Shown here piece by piece: positions 24,853-32,532 of a stretch of 64,000 nt of DNA. The DNA comes from SZUA-35 sp964351995 (lineage in GTDB: Bacteria > Actinomycetota > Acidimicrobiia > Acidimicrobiales > SZUA-35). Each line of letters starts with the position of its first letter. Position 1 is the stretch's first letter. The stretch is taken from the NCBI GenBank assembly GCA_964351995.1, contig CAYGQE010000027.1, positions 1-64,000 of the forward strand, in the 5' to 3' direction. A program made the translations under genes and the position numbers. The notes beneath the pieces were generated by a model, which was not told the origin of the DNA, searched no databases, and saw only the letters and a program-made list of their open reading frames with translations.

Positions 24853-25572
24853 CTAGCTGTAATTGAAGACGCGTACGGCGAGGAGGGGGCTGGCGATGGC
24901 CCAAAGCAGCAGCGTGATCCACGCCCAGGACGGCCCACCGGCACCGTCGAGACTCTGACGGAGGAGCTCCGCGAGCGCTGTAGAAGGAAGCCACTTGACG
25001 GTCGCTTCGAGCCAGCTCGGCAATTGGTCGAGTTCGAACACGATGCCGCTGACCAACAACAGCACGATGTAGAGCCCATTGGCGAACGCCAGAGCCTTGA
25101 GCCCGTCGGTCAGCCCGGAGATCACAAAGGCCAAGCCAACAAAAGCCACCACGCCGAGACCAAGAGCTCCGAGCAGCGCAACGTGGACCGACGGCGACCA
25201 ACCGAGGGCCAGAGCGATGACGCCGAGTACGACACACTGGCCCACGACGAGGATGATCGTGGCAATGAGCTTCGCCAACCAGAATTCGCTGACTCGAAGC
25301 GGCGTGGCTGCGAAGCGGCGAATGGCTCCGAAACCTCGATCGAAGCCGAGTCCGATGGCGAGCCGTACGAAGGCCATGGACAACACAGCAAGCGCCAGAA
25401 TTCCTGGGGCCAAGAAATCGACCGGGTCACCGTCGCCGGTGGGGAGAACGTCCACCGAGCTGAAGAAGATGAGGAGAGCGGCCGGGATACCAATCGTGAG
25501 GAGCAGTTGTTCGTTGTCCCGGACAGCGGCTCGGAGGTCGATACGGAGTAGCGCCAGAATACGCGTGTTCAC
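24853..25572 (-). CDS. ABC-2 type transporter permease
   Basis: Integral membrane subunit (239 aa) with about six helices, of the ABC-2 family that exports drugs, lipids or polymers. The N-terminal segment (LLRIDLRAAVRDNEQLLLTI) is the usual amphipathic entry helix, and the conserved GLTDGLKALAFANGLY (near residue 165) precedes the last helices. The GTG start overlaps the ATPase stop (GTGA), so the two subunits are made together. Substrate unknown. Confidence 0.87.
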   Translation of the reverse strand: MNTRILALLRIDLRAAVRDNEQLLLTIGIPAALLIFFSSVDVLPTGDGDPVDFLAPGILALAVLSMAFVRLAIGLGFDRGFGAIRRFAATPLRVSEFWLAKLIATIILVVGQCVVLGVIALALGWSPSVHVALLGALGLGVVAFVGLAFVISGLTDGLKALAFANGLYIVLLLVSGIVFELDQLPSWLEATVKWLPSTALAELLRQSLDGAGGPSWAWITLLLWAIASPLLAVRVFNYS

Positions 25573-26510
25573 TTTTCGCCTCCGGTGAGGGATCGGTATC
25601 GATCCTCGAGCGATGCTCGTCCCGATTCGATGGCGGTGGCCTCGATGTTGTGGTCGGCCAGCCAGGCAGCAAGTGTGGCAACACTCGCCGGTGCTGCAGT
25701 GGCCTCGACTCGATACGAACCAGGCGTGATCTCGGTTGCGGGCCCGAGCACCGGAGTGAGCGAGCTGAGGTCGATGCCAGGCGAGGCCTGGAAGCGGACA
25801 TGCTCCCGATCGCTGGTGAGTTCGTCGATCGGGGCGTCAGCCACGATGTGGCCACGGTCGATCATCACGACTCGCGATGCGAGTCGGTCGACGTCCTCGA
25901 AGCGGTGCGTTGTGAGGAGAATCGTTGAGCCGGAGCGTCCGAGCTCGACGATGAGGTCGAGAATTCGGTCGCGTCCCTCGACATCGACCGCCGCCGTTGG
26001 CTCATCGAGCATCAGTAGTTCAGTGCCGCCACAGAGCGCGATCGCCAGGCTGAGGCGCTGTTGCTCGCCACCGCTCAGTGAACGCCACCGCCGTTTGCTG
26101 AGGGCGGTGAGGTCGGTCATCGCGAGAACATCGGTAACCGATGCCTCGGAGCCGTGGAGGTCTCGGAAGAGTTGAACCGACTCCCTGACGGTCAGCCCCA
26201 TTGGAAGGCCCGAGCTCTGGGGCATGACGCCCCAGCGACTCGCCAACGCATGTGTCTCGACGGTCGGGTCGGCGCCAAAGACCCGAACAGAACCGGCGTC
26301 GGGGCGAAGATATCCCTGGATCGACTCGAGCAACGTGGTCTTTCCCGCTCCGTTCGGTCCGAGAATTCCGACGATGTCACCCCTGCGGATCGTGAGGTCG
26401 ACCTCGGCCAATGCCGTGGTCTCGCCTCGTTGAATCGTGACGCTTGCGAGGTCGATGACGGTGTCATCCGAGGGGACAGCCGAAGAGTCCGTAGAGTCCG
26501 AAGAGGGCAC
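25569..26510 (-). CDS. ABC transporter ATP-binding protein
   Basis: Cytoplasmic ATPase (313 aa) paired with the downstream permease. Walker A is GPNGAGKTT (near residue 55), the Q-loop lies in MPQSSGLPMG, the signature is LSGGEQQR (near residue 145), Walker B is LLMLDEPTAAVD, and the H-loop is TTHR. About 80 C-terminal residues form an accessory domain typical of drug- or antibiotic-export ATPases (DrrA-like). The GTG start lies 6 nt after a TAACGT box. Confidence 0.93.
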   Translation of the reverse strand: MPSSDSTDSSAVPSDDTVIDLASVTIQRGETTALAEVDLTIRRGDIVGILGPNGAGKTTLLESIQGYLRPDAGSVRVFGADPTVETHALASRWGVMPQSSGLPMGLTVRESVQLFRDLHGSEASVTDVLAMTDLTALSKRRWRSLSGGEQQRLSLAIALCGGTELLMLDEPTAAVDVEGRDRILDLIVELGRSGSTILLTTHRFEDVDRLASRVVMIDRGHIVADAPIDELTSDREHVRFQASPGIDLSSLTPVLGPATEITPGSYRVEATAAPASVATLAAWLADHNIEATAIESGRASLEDRYRSLTGGEK

Positions 26511-26516
26511 GGCGTC

Positions 26517-26522
26517 ACGTTA
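26517..26522 (-). promoter_or_regulatory. Leaderless -10 box of the ABC operon
   Basis: Minus-strand TAACGT is 6 nt before the ATPase GTG. The divergent pdxH start is only 40 nt away, with a weaker TTGACT box (26538-26543) 7 nt before it. Confidence 0.5.
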
Positions 26523-26550
26523 GCGGGACAGATGGGGTTGACTTGGAGTC

Positions 26551-27189
26551 GTGGATCTTGCCCGAATGCGCCATGAATACGAATCTGCCGGTCTCGACGA
26601 GTCGGACTGCCCTGATGACCCGCTCAGGTTGTTCGACCGATGGCTTGCTGAAGCCGTGAGCGCCGAGGTGGCTGAGCCGAATGCGATGGCCTTGACGACG
26701 GTGGATGGCGATGGAGCCCCGTCAGTCCGCCACGTTCTGTTGAAGGGGCGTTCGCTCGGTGGCTTCGAGTTCTATACGAACTACCTCAGCCGCAAGGGTA
26801 CAGAGATGGCAGCGGAGCCGAGGGTCGCTCTGGCGTTCCCTTGGCTCCAATTGCATCGTCAGGTGACGGTTCGTGGCGTCGCCGCCCGCCTGACCGTCGA
26901 CGAGTCCGATGAGTACTTTGCTGTCCGGCCACGAGGCTCTCAACTCGGGGCTTGGGTGTCGGAACAGAGCACGATGATCTCTGATCGGTCTGTCCTCGTG
27001 GAGCGAGAAGGGGCATTGGAAGAACAGTTCCCTGGTGTTGTTCCGCGGCCCCCGCACTGGGGCGGTTACCGCGTCGTGCCGACCGAAATCGAGTTCTGGC
27101 AAGGAAGACCGAGCCGTCTCCACGACCGGATCGCCTACGTCCTCGACTCAGAGACCAGCACCTGGAGCAAACACCGCCGTTCCCCGTGA
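26551..27189 (+). CDS. pdxH: Pyridoxamine 5'-phosphate oxidase
   Basis: FMN enzyme of 212 aa that oxidises pyridoxine or pyridoxamine phosphate to pyridoxal phosphate. PdxH marks are SVRHVLLKGRSLGGFEFYTN (FMN phosphate site, near residue 58), RQVTVRGVA, SQLGAWVSEQS (near residue 130) and the C-terminal PTEIEFWQGRPSRLHDR. HemL encoded at 60.8 kb needs its product as cofactor. The GTG start follows the usual family N-terminus MRxEYE-like segment (LARMRHEYES). Confidence 0.96.
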   Translation: MDLARMRHEYESAGLDESDCPDDPLRLFDRWLAEAVSAEVAEPNAMALTTVDGDGAPSVRHVLLKGRSLGGFEFYTNYLSRKGTEMAAEPRVALAFPWLQLHRQVTVRGVAARLTVDESDEYFAVRPRGSQLGAWVSEQSTMISDRSVLVEREGALEEQFPGVVPRPPHWGGYRVVPTEIEFWQGRPSRLHDRIAYVLDSETSTWSKHRRSP

Positions 27190-27203
27190 GAGCGGGGGCA
27201 GTA

Positions 27204-27293
27204 CAAACCGGGGGCTGAGACCCTCGAAAACGTAGGTCCCGAACCACGGGTTTGGGACCCTCAGTTTTGATGGTATGCGCCCCCGGTTGGGGG
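27204..27293. repeat. REP-like repeat, inverted pair (copies B and C)
   Basis: Two copies of the 24.8-kb element face each other between the convergent pdxH and F420-oxidoreductase genes. Copy B (27204-27245) is inverted, and copy C (27248-27293) is in the same orientation as copy A. All share the core GGGTTTG, then GACC, GTTT-CGA or GTTTTGA, and CCCCCGGTT. A paired transcript would form a long hairpin. Confidence 0.7.
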
Positions 27294-27302
27294 AGCGGGC
27301 CG

Positions 27303-28226
27303 CTACGTCGGGAGGGTGGCGCCGAGGTGGGCGATGTGACCGAGATCGTCGAGATCGAGGATCTGTAGGTACACCCGGCTGATACCGATGTCGGCATAGC
27401 GCCCGAGCTTGTCGGCGATCTGTTCCGGTGAGCCAGCGATACCGTTCTCTCGCAGTTCGGCCGGCTCTCGGCCAATGGCAGCAGCTCGGCGCTCGACGTC
27501 GGCTTCGGTTGCCCCGGCACAAGCGACCAGAGCGGCTGACATCACGAGGCTTTCGGGGTCGCGGTCGATGTCGACACATGCCTGCCTGACGTTGTCCAGC
27601 ACCTTGGGGGCATCGTCGAATGGAACGAACGGCAGGTTGAAGTCAGCGGCGTACTTCGCGACCAGCGCCGGGGTGCGCTTCTTGCCCCGACCGCCGATGA
27701 CGATCGGCGGATACGGCAGCTGCTGCGGCTTCGGCAGTGCGGGTGAATCAACGAACTGGTGGAATGTGCCAGCGTGGTCGTAGGTCTCACCCTCGGGCGT
27801 GGTCCACAACCCCACCATCTGCTCGAGGCCCTCCTCGAAGCGACTCATGCGTTCGCCAAGATCGGGGAACGGCAACCCGTAGGCGCTGTGTTCGGCCTCG
27901 TACCAGCCGCCGCCGATACCCAACTCGACTCGGCCACCGCTCATGGCATCGACTTGGGCGACCATGATTGCGAACGTACCGGGGTCATGGAACGTGATCG
28001 GGCTCACGAGCGTGCCGAGGCGAATGCGCTCGGTCTCGCGGGCGAGACCAGCGAGGGTGAGCCAGGCGTGGGTCGGCCCGGGAAGACCGCTGACATCGCC
28101 CATCTTGAGATAGTGATCGGAGCGGAAGAAGCCGTCGAAACCGTGTTGCTCGGTGGCCTTAGCCACGCTCAGAAGCGTCTCGTAGCTGGCACCTTGCTGG
28201 GGTTCGGTGAAGATTCGGTAGTCCAC
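27303..28226 (-). CDS. F420-type LLM oxidoreductase
   Basis: Luciferase-like monooxygenase-fold protein of 307 aa, of the F420-dependent group. The N-terminus DYRIFTEPQQGASYETLL, RSDHYLKM, and GTLVSPITFHDPGTFAIMVA are typical. GRVELGIGGGWYEAEHSAYG (near residue 97) is the cofactor-binding stretch. The C-terminal ADKLGRYADIGISRVYLQI closes the barrel. The exact reaction is not deducible. The GTG start lies 6 nt after a TAGGTT box. Confidence 0.9.
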   Translation of the reverse strand: MDYRIFTEPQQGASYETLLSVAKATEQHGFDGFFRSDHYLKMGDVSGLPGPTHAWLTLAGLARETERIRLGTLVSPITFHDPGTFAIMVAQVDAMSGGRVELGIGGGWYEAEHSAYGLPFPDLGERMSRFEEGLEQMVGLWTTPEGETYDHAGTFHQFVDSPALPKPQQLPYPPIVIGGRGKKRTPALVAKYAADFNLPFVPFDDAPKVLDNVRQACVDIDRDPESLVMSAALVACAGATEADVERRAAAIGREPAELRENGIAGSPEQIADKLGRYADIGISRVYLQILDLDDLGHIAHLGATLPT

Positions 28227-28232
28227 GGCAGC

Positions 28233-28238
28233 AACCTA
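28233..28238 (-). promoter_or_regulatory. Leaderless -10 box of the LLM gene
   Basis: Minus-strand TAGGTT, 6 nt before the GTG start, in the 41-nt gap after the preceding gene. Confidence 0.5.
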
Positions 28239-28267
28239 GTTCGGGTCGCCCGTCAGCCCGCAACGGA

Positions 28268-28909
28268 TCAGCCCGCGGCTGTCCAGGCCAGCGCACCTTC
28301 GGCCAAGCCTTCGATGAGCCACTCGATGTGGGGGAAGCGTTCGGTCTTGTAGTCATGAGAAGGCCAGAACATCGCCATCGGGGTCAACCCTCGAATGCGA
28401 GGCGGGAGCTCGATCTGTACTCCCCCTGACCGTGGCAGGTTGGCGGGATTGTCAGGATGCACACCGCGGAGTCGTTGGGGGATCTCGTCGAGGTCATCGA
28501 TGCAGCGGTACTGCGGTGCCGTGCGTCGCACGTGGTGCGCCATGTGTTGCGCCAGCGGTCGATTCTGCCCGCCGAACAGCAGATCGATCCATCGGCCCCG
28601 AAGGCCGTAACCGTGCATCGCCACGACCACATCGCAGTGATCGAGGAAGGAGGCCAAGTGTTCCGACTCTGCAGGGGACACGAGCTTCGAGGGTATGTGG
28701 CGTCGAGTGCCGCGGGGTTGTATCACCCCGTAGTAGGAGGCGCCGGACCTCTCGGCCGCTTCCCGAGCGATGATGTCTGTTCGCCGTTCGAGGTTGCCGC
28801 CGTGAAAGGCACAGAAACCGAACGTCGATCGCAGGGTCAGTTCTTCTTCGACGCCGGGGAGCGCCAAGAGTTCAGTGAACGTGATGGGCGTTCGGTCGAC
28901 GTCTTGCAC
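28268..28909 (-). CDS. Poly-gamma-glutamate hydrolase family protein (YjqB-like)
   Basis: Zinc-dependent hydrolase-like protein of 213 aa. The motif FCAFHGGNLERRTD (near residue 31) holds the metal-binding His and Glu of the PghP/DUF867 family. VVVAMHGYGLRG (near residue 93) and FGGQNRPLAQHMAHHV (near residue 108) supply further conserved residues. Family members cleave poly-gamma-glutamate or related amide polymers. The GTG at 28909 is the first start after the ccdA stop that keeps the whole domain. A far longer open frame running back through ccdA is an artefact of that gene. Confidence 0.8.
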   Translation of the reverse strand: MQDVDRTPITFTELLALPGVEEELTLRSTFGFCAFHGGNLERRTDIIAREAAERSGASYYGVIQPRGTRRHIPSKLVSPAESEHLASFLDHCDVVVAMHGYGLRGRWIDLLFGGQNRPLAQHMAHHVRRTAPQYRCIDDLDEIPQRLRGVHPDNPANLPRSGGVQIELPPRIRGLTPMAMFWPSHDYKTERFPHIEWLIEGLAEGALAWTAAG

Positions 28910-28986
28910 CGAGCGAGCTTGCCAGATCGCTCGGCTCGAACCTTGACTGGGCGTTTCAATGCGGACGGTGAGCGATGCGTACGAGG

Positions 28987-29880
28987 TCAGGCGTTGACCG
29001 ATGGTTCCGCCGGCGTCGATGGCTTCGTTCCCTGCGTCCTGATCAGATAGCCGGCGGCGGCCAGGGCCAAGTTGACAGCGAGGAAGACCACGCCAAGTGT
29101 CGGTGCCGCTCCATCCACGGTGTTGGAGAGCGAGGCTTGCCAGCTCTCGACTTCGAGCACGATGGCGTCGATCCAGCCTGTCGGGGTGATGTCGGGATTG
29201 AAGACTTGGATCTGCCAGTAGCCGTACAGGGCGACGTAGGTGCCGACGATGACGAGAACGATGGCGGAGATCAAGTTGATCTTCGGAAGCACGTTCCTCA
29301 TCTTGCCGACGATGCCCTTCTTGCCGAACGCCACGGCGAGGGTGAGGACCGTGGCCAGCAGGCCCATGCCCAGGCCGTAGGAGAGGAAGGCCCCGAGGCG
29401 CTCGGAGAAGCTGGTGCCGTCGGTCGGTACGGCGCTGATGAACAGGCCGATGGTGCACGAGAGCGAGGCAATGGCGTAGGAAACGCCGAAGAGGAACATG
29501 GAGGCCGATGAGTTGCTGCCGGTGCCCTTCTCGAGCTTGGGAAGCTTCACCATTGGCTGGAAGCCGCGCAGCATGGCGATGCCGAGGATGACGAGAAGAA
29601 CACCCATGCCGAGGGTGACGTACCGCAGGACCGGGGCAATGGCCGTCAATGCTCCAGCGAAGGCCAATCCGAGGATTCCGAACACGGCGAGGAAGCCGAG
29701 CGACATCGAGAGGCCGACGATCTGGGCCCGGTTCAATGCCACGATGCGGCTCTCGCCCGCCTGGTCGTCGTCGAGTCCAAGGAAGAACCCCAGATACGCC
29801 GGCAACAAGGCAAACCCGCACGGGTTGATGAGGGCAATCATCCCGAGGCCAAAGGCTCGGGCTTCGAACAGTTCTCCCAT
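28987..29880 (-). CDS. ccdA: Cytochrome c biogenesis protein CcdA
   Basis: Membrane thiol-disulfide transporter (297 aa) passing electrons from cytoplasmic thioredoxin to extracytoplasmic partners. The first reactive Cys lies in ALINPCGFALLPAYLGFFLG (near residue 21). The second lies in ASLSCTIGLFISAVP (near residue 141). Six or more helices are clear, with a longer C-terminal extension carrying an extra extracytoplasmic segment. The tlpA-like gene just upstream encodes the likely partner. SD GGAGA precedes the ATG. It probably serves heme attachment to the cytochrome c domain of CtaC. Confidence 0.93.
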   Translation of the reverse strand: MGELFEARAFGLGMIALINPCGFALLPAYLGFFLGLDDDQAGESRIVALNRAQIVGLSMSLGFLAVFGILGLAFAGALTAIAPVLRYVTLGMGVLLVILGIAMLRGFQPMVKLPKLEKGTGSNSSASMFLFGVSYAIASLSCTIGLFISAVPTDGTSFSERLGAFLSYGLGMGLLATVLTLAVAFGKKGIVGKMRNVLPKINLISAIVLVIVGTYVALYGYWQIQVFNPDITPTGWIDAIVLEVESWQASLSNTVDGAAPTLGVVFLAVNLALAAAGYLIRTQGTKPSTPAEPSVNA

Positions 29881-29923
29881 GATGGGTCTCCAGAAAGGTC
29901 ATACGAGCATCGGCTCGCGATGG

Positions 29924-30541
29924 TCAGGTCAGGTGCTCAGCGATGAGTTCGCGGAGTTTGTCGTCGGTGAGGGCACCGCTCCAGGTGTGGGCGATGGTTC
30001 CGTCGGCGGCGACGAAGAGCGTGGTGGGCATCGAGGTGCCATTGATGAACGCGAACGACCCTTGGACGTTGCCTTCATAGACCGTGGGGAAGGTCACCCC
30101 GGTCTCATCGATCAGCGAACGCCAGGAATCGGTGATGTTGTCTCGACTGATACCGACGAAGGTGACCTCGCCCGCCGTTTCAAGCGACACCTCTTCGAAC
30201 TCGGGCATCTCGGCCCGGCAGGGTGGACACCATGCGGCGAAGTAGTTGACGACCATCGGTCCGTCGAAGTCTGCGAGTGTGACCGTGCCGCCGTCCATGG
30301 TTTGGAAGGTGAACTCATCCAGGGCCGTTGGGCCGTCGTCACTGTTGCCCGCCGTTGTGCTGAGAAAGCCCAAGAACGCAATCACCGCAACGAATCCGAC
30401 AGCCAGCGGCATCCAACGAGGGAGACCGCCGCCGACCACTTCCCCCTCGCCCGCAGCGACAGGATCTGGGGCCGATGGTGTTGTGGGGTCACCAGCGCCC
30501 GAGCCCTCGAAGGCATCGTCGGATGTCGGATGGTTCGTCAT
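29924..30541 (-). CDS. Membrane-anchored TlpA/ResA-like thioredoxin
   Basis: Thiol-disulfide protein of about 205 aa. One N-terminal helix (about 42-60) anchors it, and the thioredoxin domain faces outward. The active site is AAWCPPCRAEMP (near residue 109), and the cis-Pro region is TSMPTTLFV. ResA/TlpA-type proteins reduce apocytochrome c cysteines before heme attachment. The gene precedes ccdA by 43 nt. The start at 30541 is chosen over 30589, and neither has a strong ribosome-binding site. Confidence 0.88.
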   Translation of the reverse strand: MTNHPTSDDAFEGSGAGDPTTPSAPDPVAAGEGEVVGGGLPRWMPLAVGFVAVIAFLGFLSTTAGNSDDGPTALDEFTFQTMDGGTVTLADFDGPMVVNYFAAWCPPCRAEMPEFEEVSLETAGEVTFVGISRDNITDSWRSLIDETGVTFPTVYEGNVQGSFAFINGTSMPTTLFVAADGTIAHTWSGALTDDKLRELIAEHLT

Positions 30542-30603
30542 GGCAGGTTCATCTTCGTTTCGTCGTGAGGAGAAGTGGTGACCGAACACGTTTGTTCACG
30601 ACA

Positions 30604-30650
30604 GGTTCAGGAGATAGGGAACGAGGTCCCGTTCATTCTGCATCTGAACC
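30604..30650. repeat. Stem-loop upstream of the tlpA-like gene
   Basis: A perfect 7-bp outer stem (GGTTCAG/CTGAACC) encloses a second short stem (GAACG/CGTTC). It lies in the whiB-tlpA gap. Its role is unknown; it may be in the leader of the tlpA-ccdA transcript. Confidence 0.45.
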
Positions 30651-30683
30651 CAACTCATCGATGCGGCATTCCGCCAGACGCGG

Positions 30684-30758
30684 CAACGACCGGTGAAGCG
30701 GCGGGGACGAGGTCGACACATGGGTCGTTGCTCGTCCTGCTTGTTTCACCGGTCGTTG
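30684..30758. repeat. Large inverted repeat between whiB and the tlpA-like gene
   Basis: A perfect 14-bp outer inverted repeat (CAACGACCGGTGAA with TTCACCGGTCGTTG) encloses a 7-nt wobble-rich segment and a second perfect 7-bp stem (GGACGAG/CTCGTCC) around a 19-nt loop. The predicted structure is about 75 nt. There is no T-tract, so it is not a classical terminator. A small structured RNA, a decayed mobile element end or an operator pair are all possible. Confidence 0.55.
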
Positions 30759-30782
30759 TGACCTGGGCGTGCGGTGCGATGC

Positions 30783-31184
30783 TCAGGCGATCAACCGCTG
30801 CAAGTGCTCGGGGATCGGGATCTCCGGCAGCTGATCCTCGGGGCGGGGGTTCTTCGGTGGGCGGCCCCGACGACGCTTGTTCGCCAGGATGCGACCGTTG
30901 TAGAACAGTTGGCCACCCCAGACACCCCACGGCTCGGCCCGCCGGATGGCGGCTTCGAGGCAGGGAGCGATCACGGGGCACTCGGCGCAAATCCGCTTTG
31001 CTGCTGCGATCTCGCCCAACTCCTCGGAGAAGAACAGATCACCTGCGTTGCTCACGGTGGCGCATGCTGCGCTGGCCTGCCAGTCGTCGTTGACAGCGGC
31101 CAGATCGGTGGTACCGAAGGCCACCGGCGTTGCGACGCTGGCGGTGGTACTGGGTGGACGTGGGTCGATTTCCAAGATGGTCAT
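30783..31184 (-). CDS. WhiB-family iron-sulfur transcription factor
   Basis: WhiB-like regulator of 133 aa. The four cluster cysteines are in DWQASAACAT (first) and RICAECPVIAPC (the last three, CxxC then five residues and C). The beta-turn motif GVWGG and the basic RRGRPP DNA-contact segment follow. A good ribosome-binding site (AAGGA) sets the ATG at 31184; an upstream in-frame ATG at 31265 lacks one. The C-terminal tail (about 25 residues, ending HLQRLIA) is longer than in the smallest WhiBs. A terminator-like hairpin precedes the gene, suggesting a separate or attenuated transcript. Confidence 0.95.
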   Translation of the reverse strand: MTILEIDPRPPSTTASVATPVAFGTTDLAAVNDDWQASAACATVSNAGDLFFSEELGEIAAAKRICAECPVIAPCLEAAIRRAEPWGVWGGQLFYNGRILANKRRRGRPPKNPRPEDQLPEIPIPEHLQRLIA

Positions 31185-31307
31185 GGGAGTTCCTTGCTCG
31201 TTCGTTGGTGCTGGTTGCTGGTTGGTCTGGCTTGCGGTGTTGGTCTCTTGCGTTGTTCGTGTCATGTCCGGAATTTCTCGAAGGTGCGAGTCAGGCGTCA
31301 GGGCCTG

Positions 31308-31348
31308 AAAAGCACAAAAGCCGCTGGGAGCAAGGCTCCCAGCGGCTT
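31308..31348 (-). terminator. Terminator or attenuator upstream of whiB
   Basis: On the minus strand a perfect 14-bp stem (AAGCCGCTGGGAGC, 3-nt loop, then its complement) is followed by TTTGTGCTTTT. It lies 21 nt after the stop of a small open frame and about 120 nt before the whiB start. It may end the small gene or regulate read-through into whiB. Confidence 0.65.
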
Positions 31349-31369
31349 CGAGGACAATTCCTGACAAGG

Positions 31370-31567
31370 TCAGGTCCTTCGCTCCCGCTGGGAGTGGTGG
31401 TGCTTGGTGGTCTTCGGGCCAAAGGCCCAGAATCCACCGGTGGCTGCACCGGAAATCGCGTGATTGCGGCCGCCGAGGAGCGCCGCATAACCCAGTTCCA
31501 CGCCACGATCGAGGCGCGAACAGGAGGGCGCTGTGGCGACCTGCGTGTTGTGCATCGAGTTGATCAT
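31370..31567 (-). CDS. Possible small protein upstream of whiB
   Basis: A 65-aa open frame with a fair ribosome-binding site (GAGG, 8 nt before ATG). The middle is Gly/Ala-rich (YAALLGGRNHAISGAATGGF) and the C-terminus is basic with three histidines. I recognise no family. A strong terminator hairpin directly follows it, as expected for a real short transcript. It could be a leader peptide, an independent small protein, or not translated at all. Confidence 0.35.
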   Translation of the reverse strand: MINSMHNTQVATAPSCSRLDRGVELGYAALLGGRNHAISGAATGGFWAFGPKTTKHHHSQRERRT

Positions 31568-31698
31568 CGTGATGACCTCGCGGTGGTTGAGGGGTGCGTG
31601 TGTCGGTTGGTGGGCAGGCGTTTTCCGCCGTCCCGACCATGGGGCAGTGGTGATAGGGAAGTGCGATCCCGCAGCGATGTCAACCGAATTAACGGCAG

Positions 31699-31704
31699 TA
31701 GTTT
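31699..31704 (+). promoter_or_regulatory. Leaderless -10 box of the acyl-ACP thioesterase-like gene
   Basis: TAGTTT lies 6 nt before the GTG at 31711. Confidence 0.5.
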
Positions 31705-31710
31705 GTCGAC

Positions 31711-32532
31711 GTGTCAGATTCTGCGTCTTCAGCGACCGCACAAAACCCCGCCGCGTCTACTCCTGGAAGGGTCGAACGGCCACGCTTCGAGATGGTCCCC
31801 GCTCCGGAAATTGGCCGCATTTTCACCGGGGAACGGCGAGTCCGGTTGGGCGATGTCGATCCATCGGGTCGTCTGCGCTTCGACGCCTTGACTCGCTACA
31901 CCCAAGACGTTTCGAATGATGACACCCGAGATGCGGGGCTGGCCGACGACCTTGCGTTCGTGGTGAGAACGACCACTGTCGATGTTCACGAGGCCGGCGT
32001 ACTCGGTGAAGACCTCACGATCAGCACCTTCTGCGGCCGACTCGGCAAGCGCTGGGCCGAGCGCCGTCTGAACGTGATTGGGTCACAGGGCGCTTGTTAC
32101 GAGGTCGCCACGCTCTGGGTGCACATCGACATCGAGTCCGGGCGTCCGTTGGCACTTTCGGATGACTTCCTCGGTCACTATGGCGAGGCTGCCATGGGTC
32201 GAACCGTCAGCGCCAAGCAAACGGTGCCGAAGCCCGCTGCAGTTTCAGCAGATCAATCTCGACGTCCTTGGCCGCTGCGAGCGGTCGATTTCGACACGTT
32301 TGCTCACATGAACAATGCGGCCTACTGGGCAGTGATCGAAGAGGATCTCTCGACTCGCCCTGGGCCGATGCCGAGTCGAACAACGATCGAGTACGGCGCT
32401 GGCATCGGACCGACCGATGACGTCACGATCGTGACCGCAGACGCAGGAGGCGAGCGTTACCTCTGGTGGGAAGTCAGCGATCAGCCGGCAGCGTCAGCGG
32501 CGGTTTCGCCGCTTTCGGAGCGGGCGGATTGA
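31711..32532 (+). CDS. Acyl-ACP thioesterase-like double-hotdog protein
   Basis: Protein of 273 aa with two hotdog halves, resembling FatA/FatB-type acyl-ACP thioesterases. Half one runs about 35-165 (GDVDPSGRLRFDALTRYTQD, GKRWAERRLNV). Half two has the typical VDFDTFAHMNNAAYWAVIEE (near residue 191), containing the conserved Asn region. It would release fatty acids from ACP. The N-terminal 35 residues are low complexity, and the leaderless GTG start is favoured. Its 3' end overlaps the convergent orn gene by 59 nt. Confidence 0.82.
   Translation: MSDSASSATAQNPAASTPGRVERPRFEMVPAPEIGRIFTGERRVRLGDVDPSGRLRFDALTRYTQDVSNDDTRDAGLADDLAFVVRTTTVDVHEAGVLGEDLTISTFCGRLGKRWAERRLNVIGSQGACYEVATLWVHIDIESGRPLALSDDFLGHYGEAAMGRTVSAKQTVPKPAAVSADQSRRPWPLRAVDFDTFAHMNNAAYWAVIEEDLSTRPGPMPSRTTIEYGAGIGPTDDVTIVTADAGGERYLWWEVSDQPAASAAVSPLSERAD

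Noticed and set aside
28268..29902. A 544-codon open frame running through ccdA into the poly-gamma-glutamate hydrolase gene
   Set aside because: Only the last 213 codons match a protein family. The rest overlaps ccdA in another frame and reads as Arg/Pro-rich nonsense.
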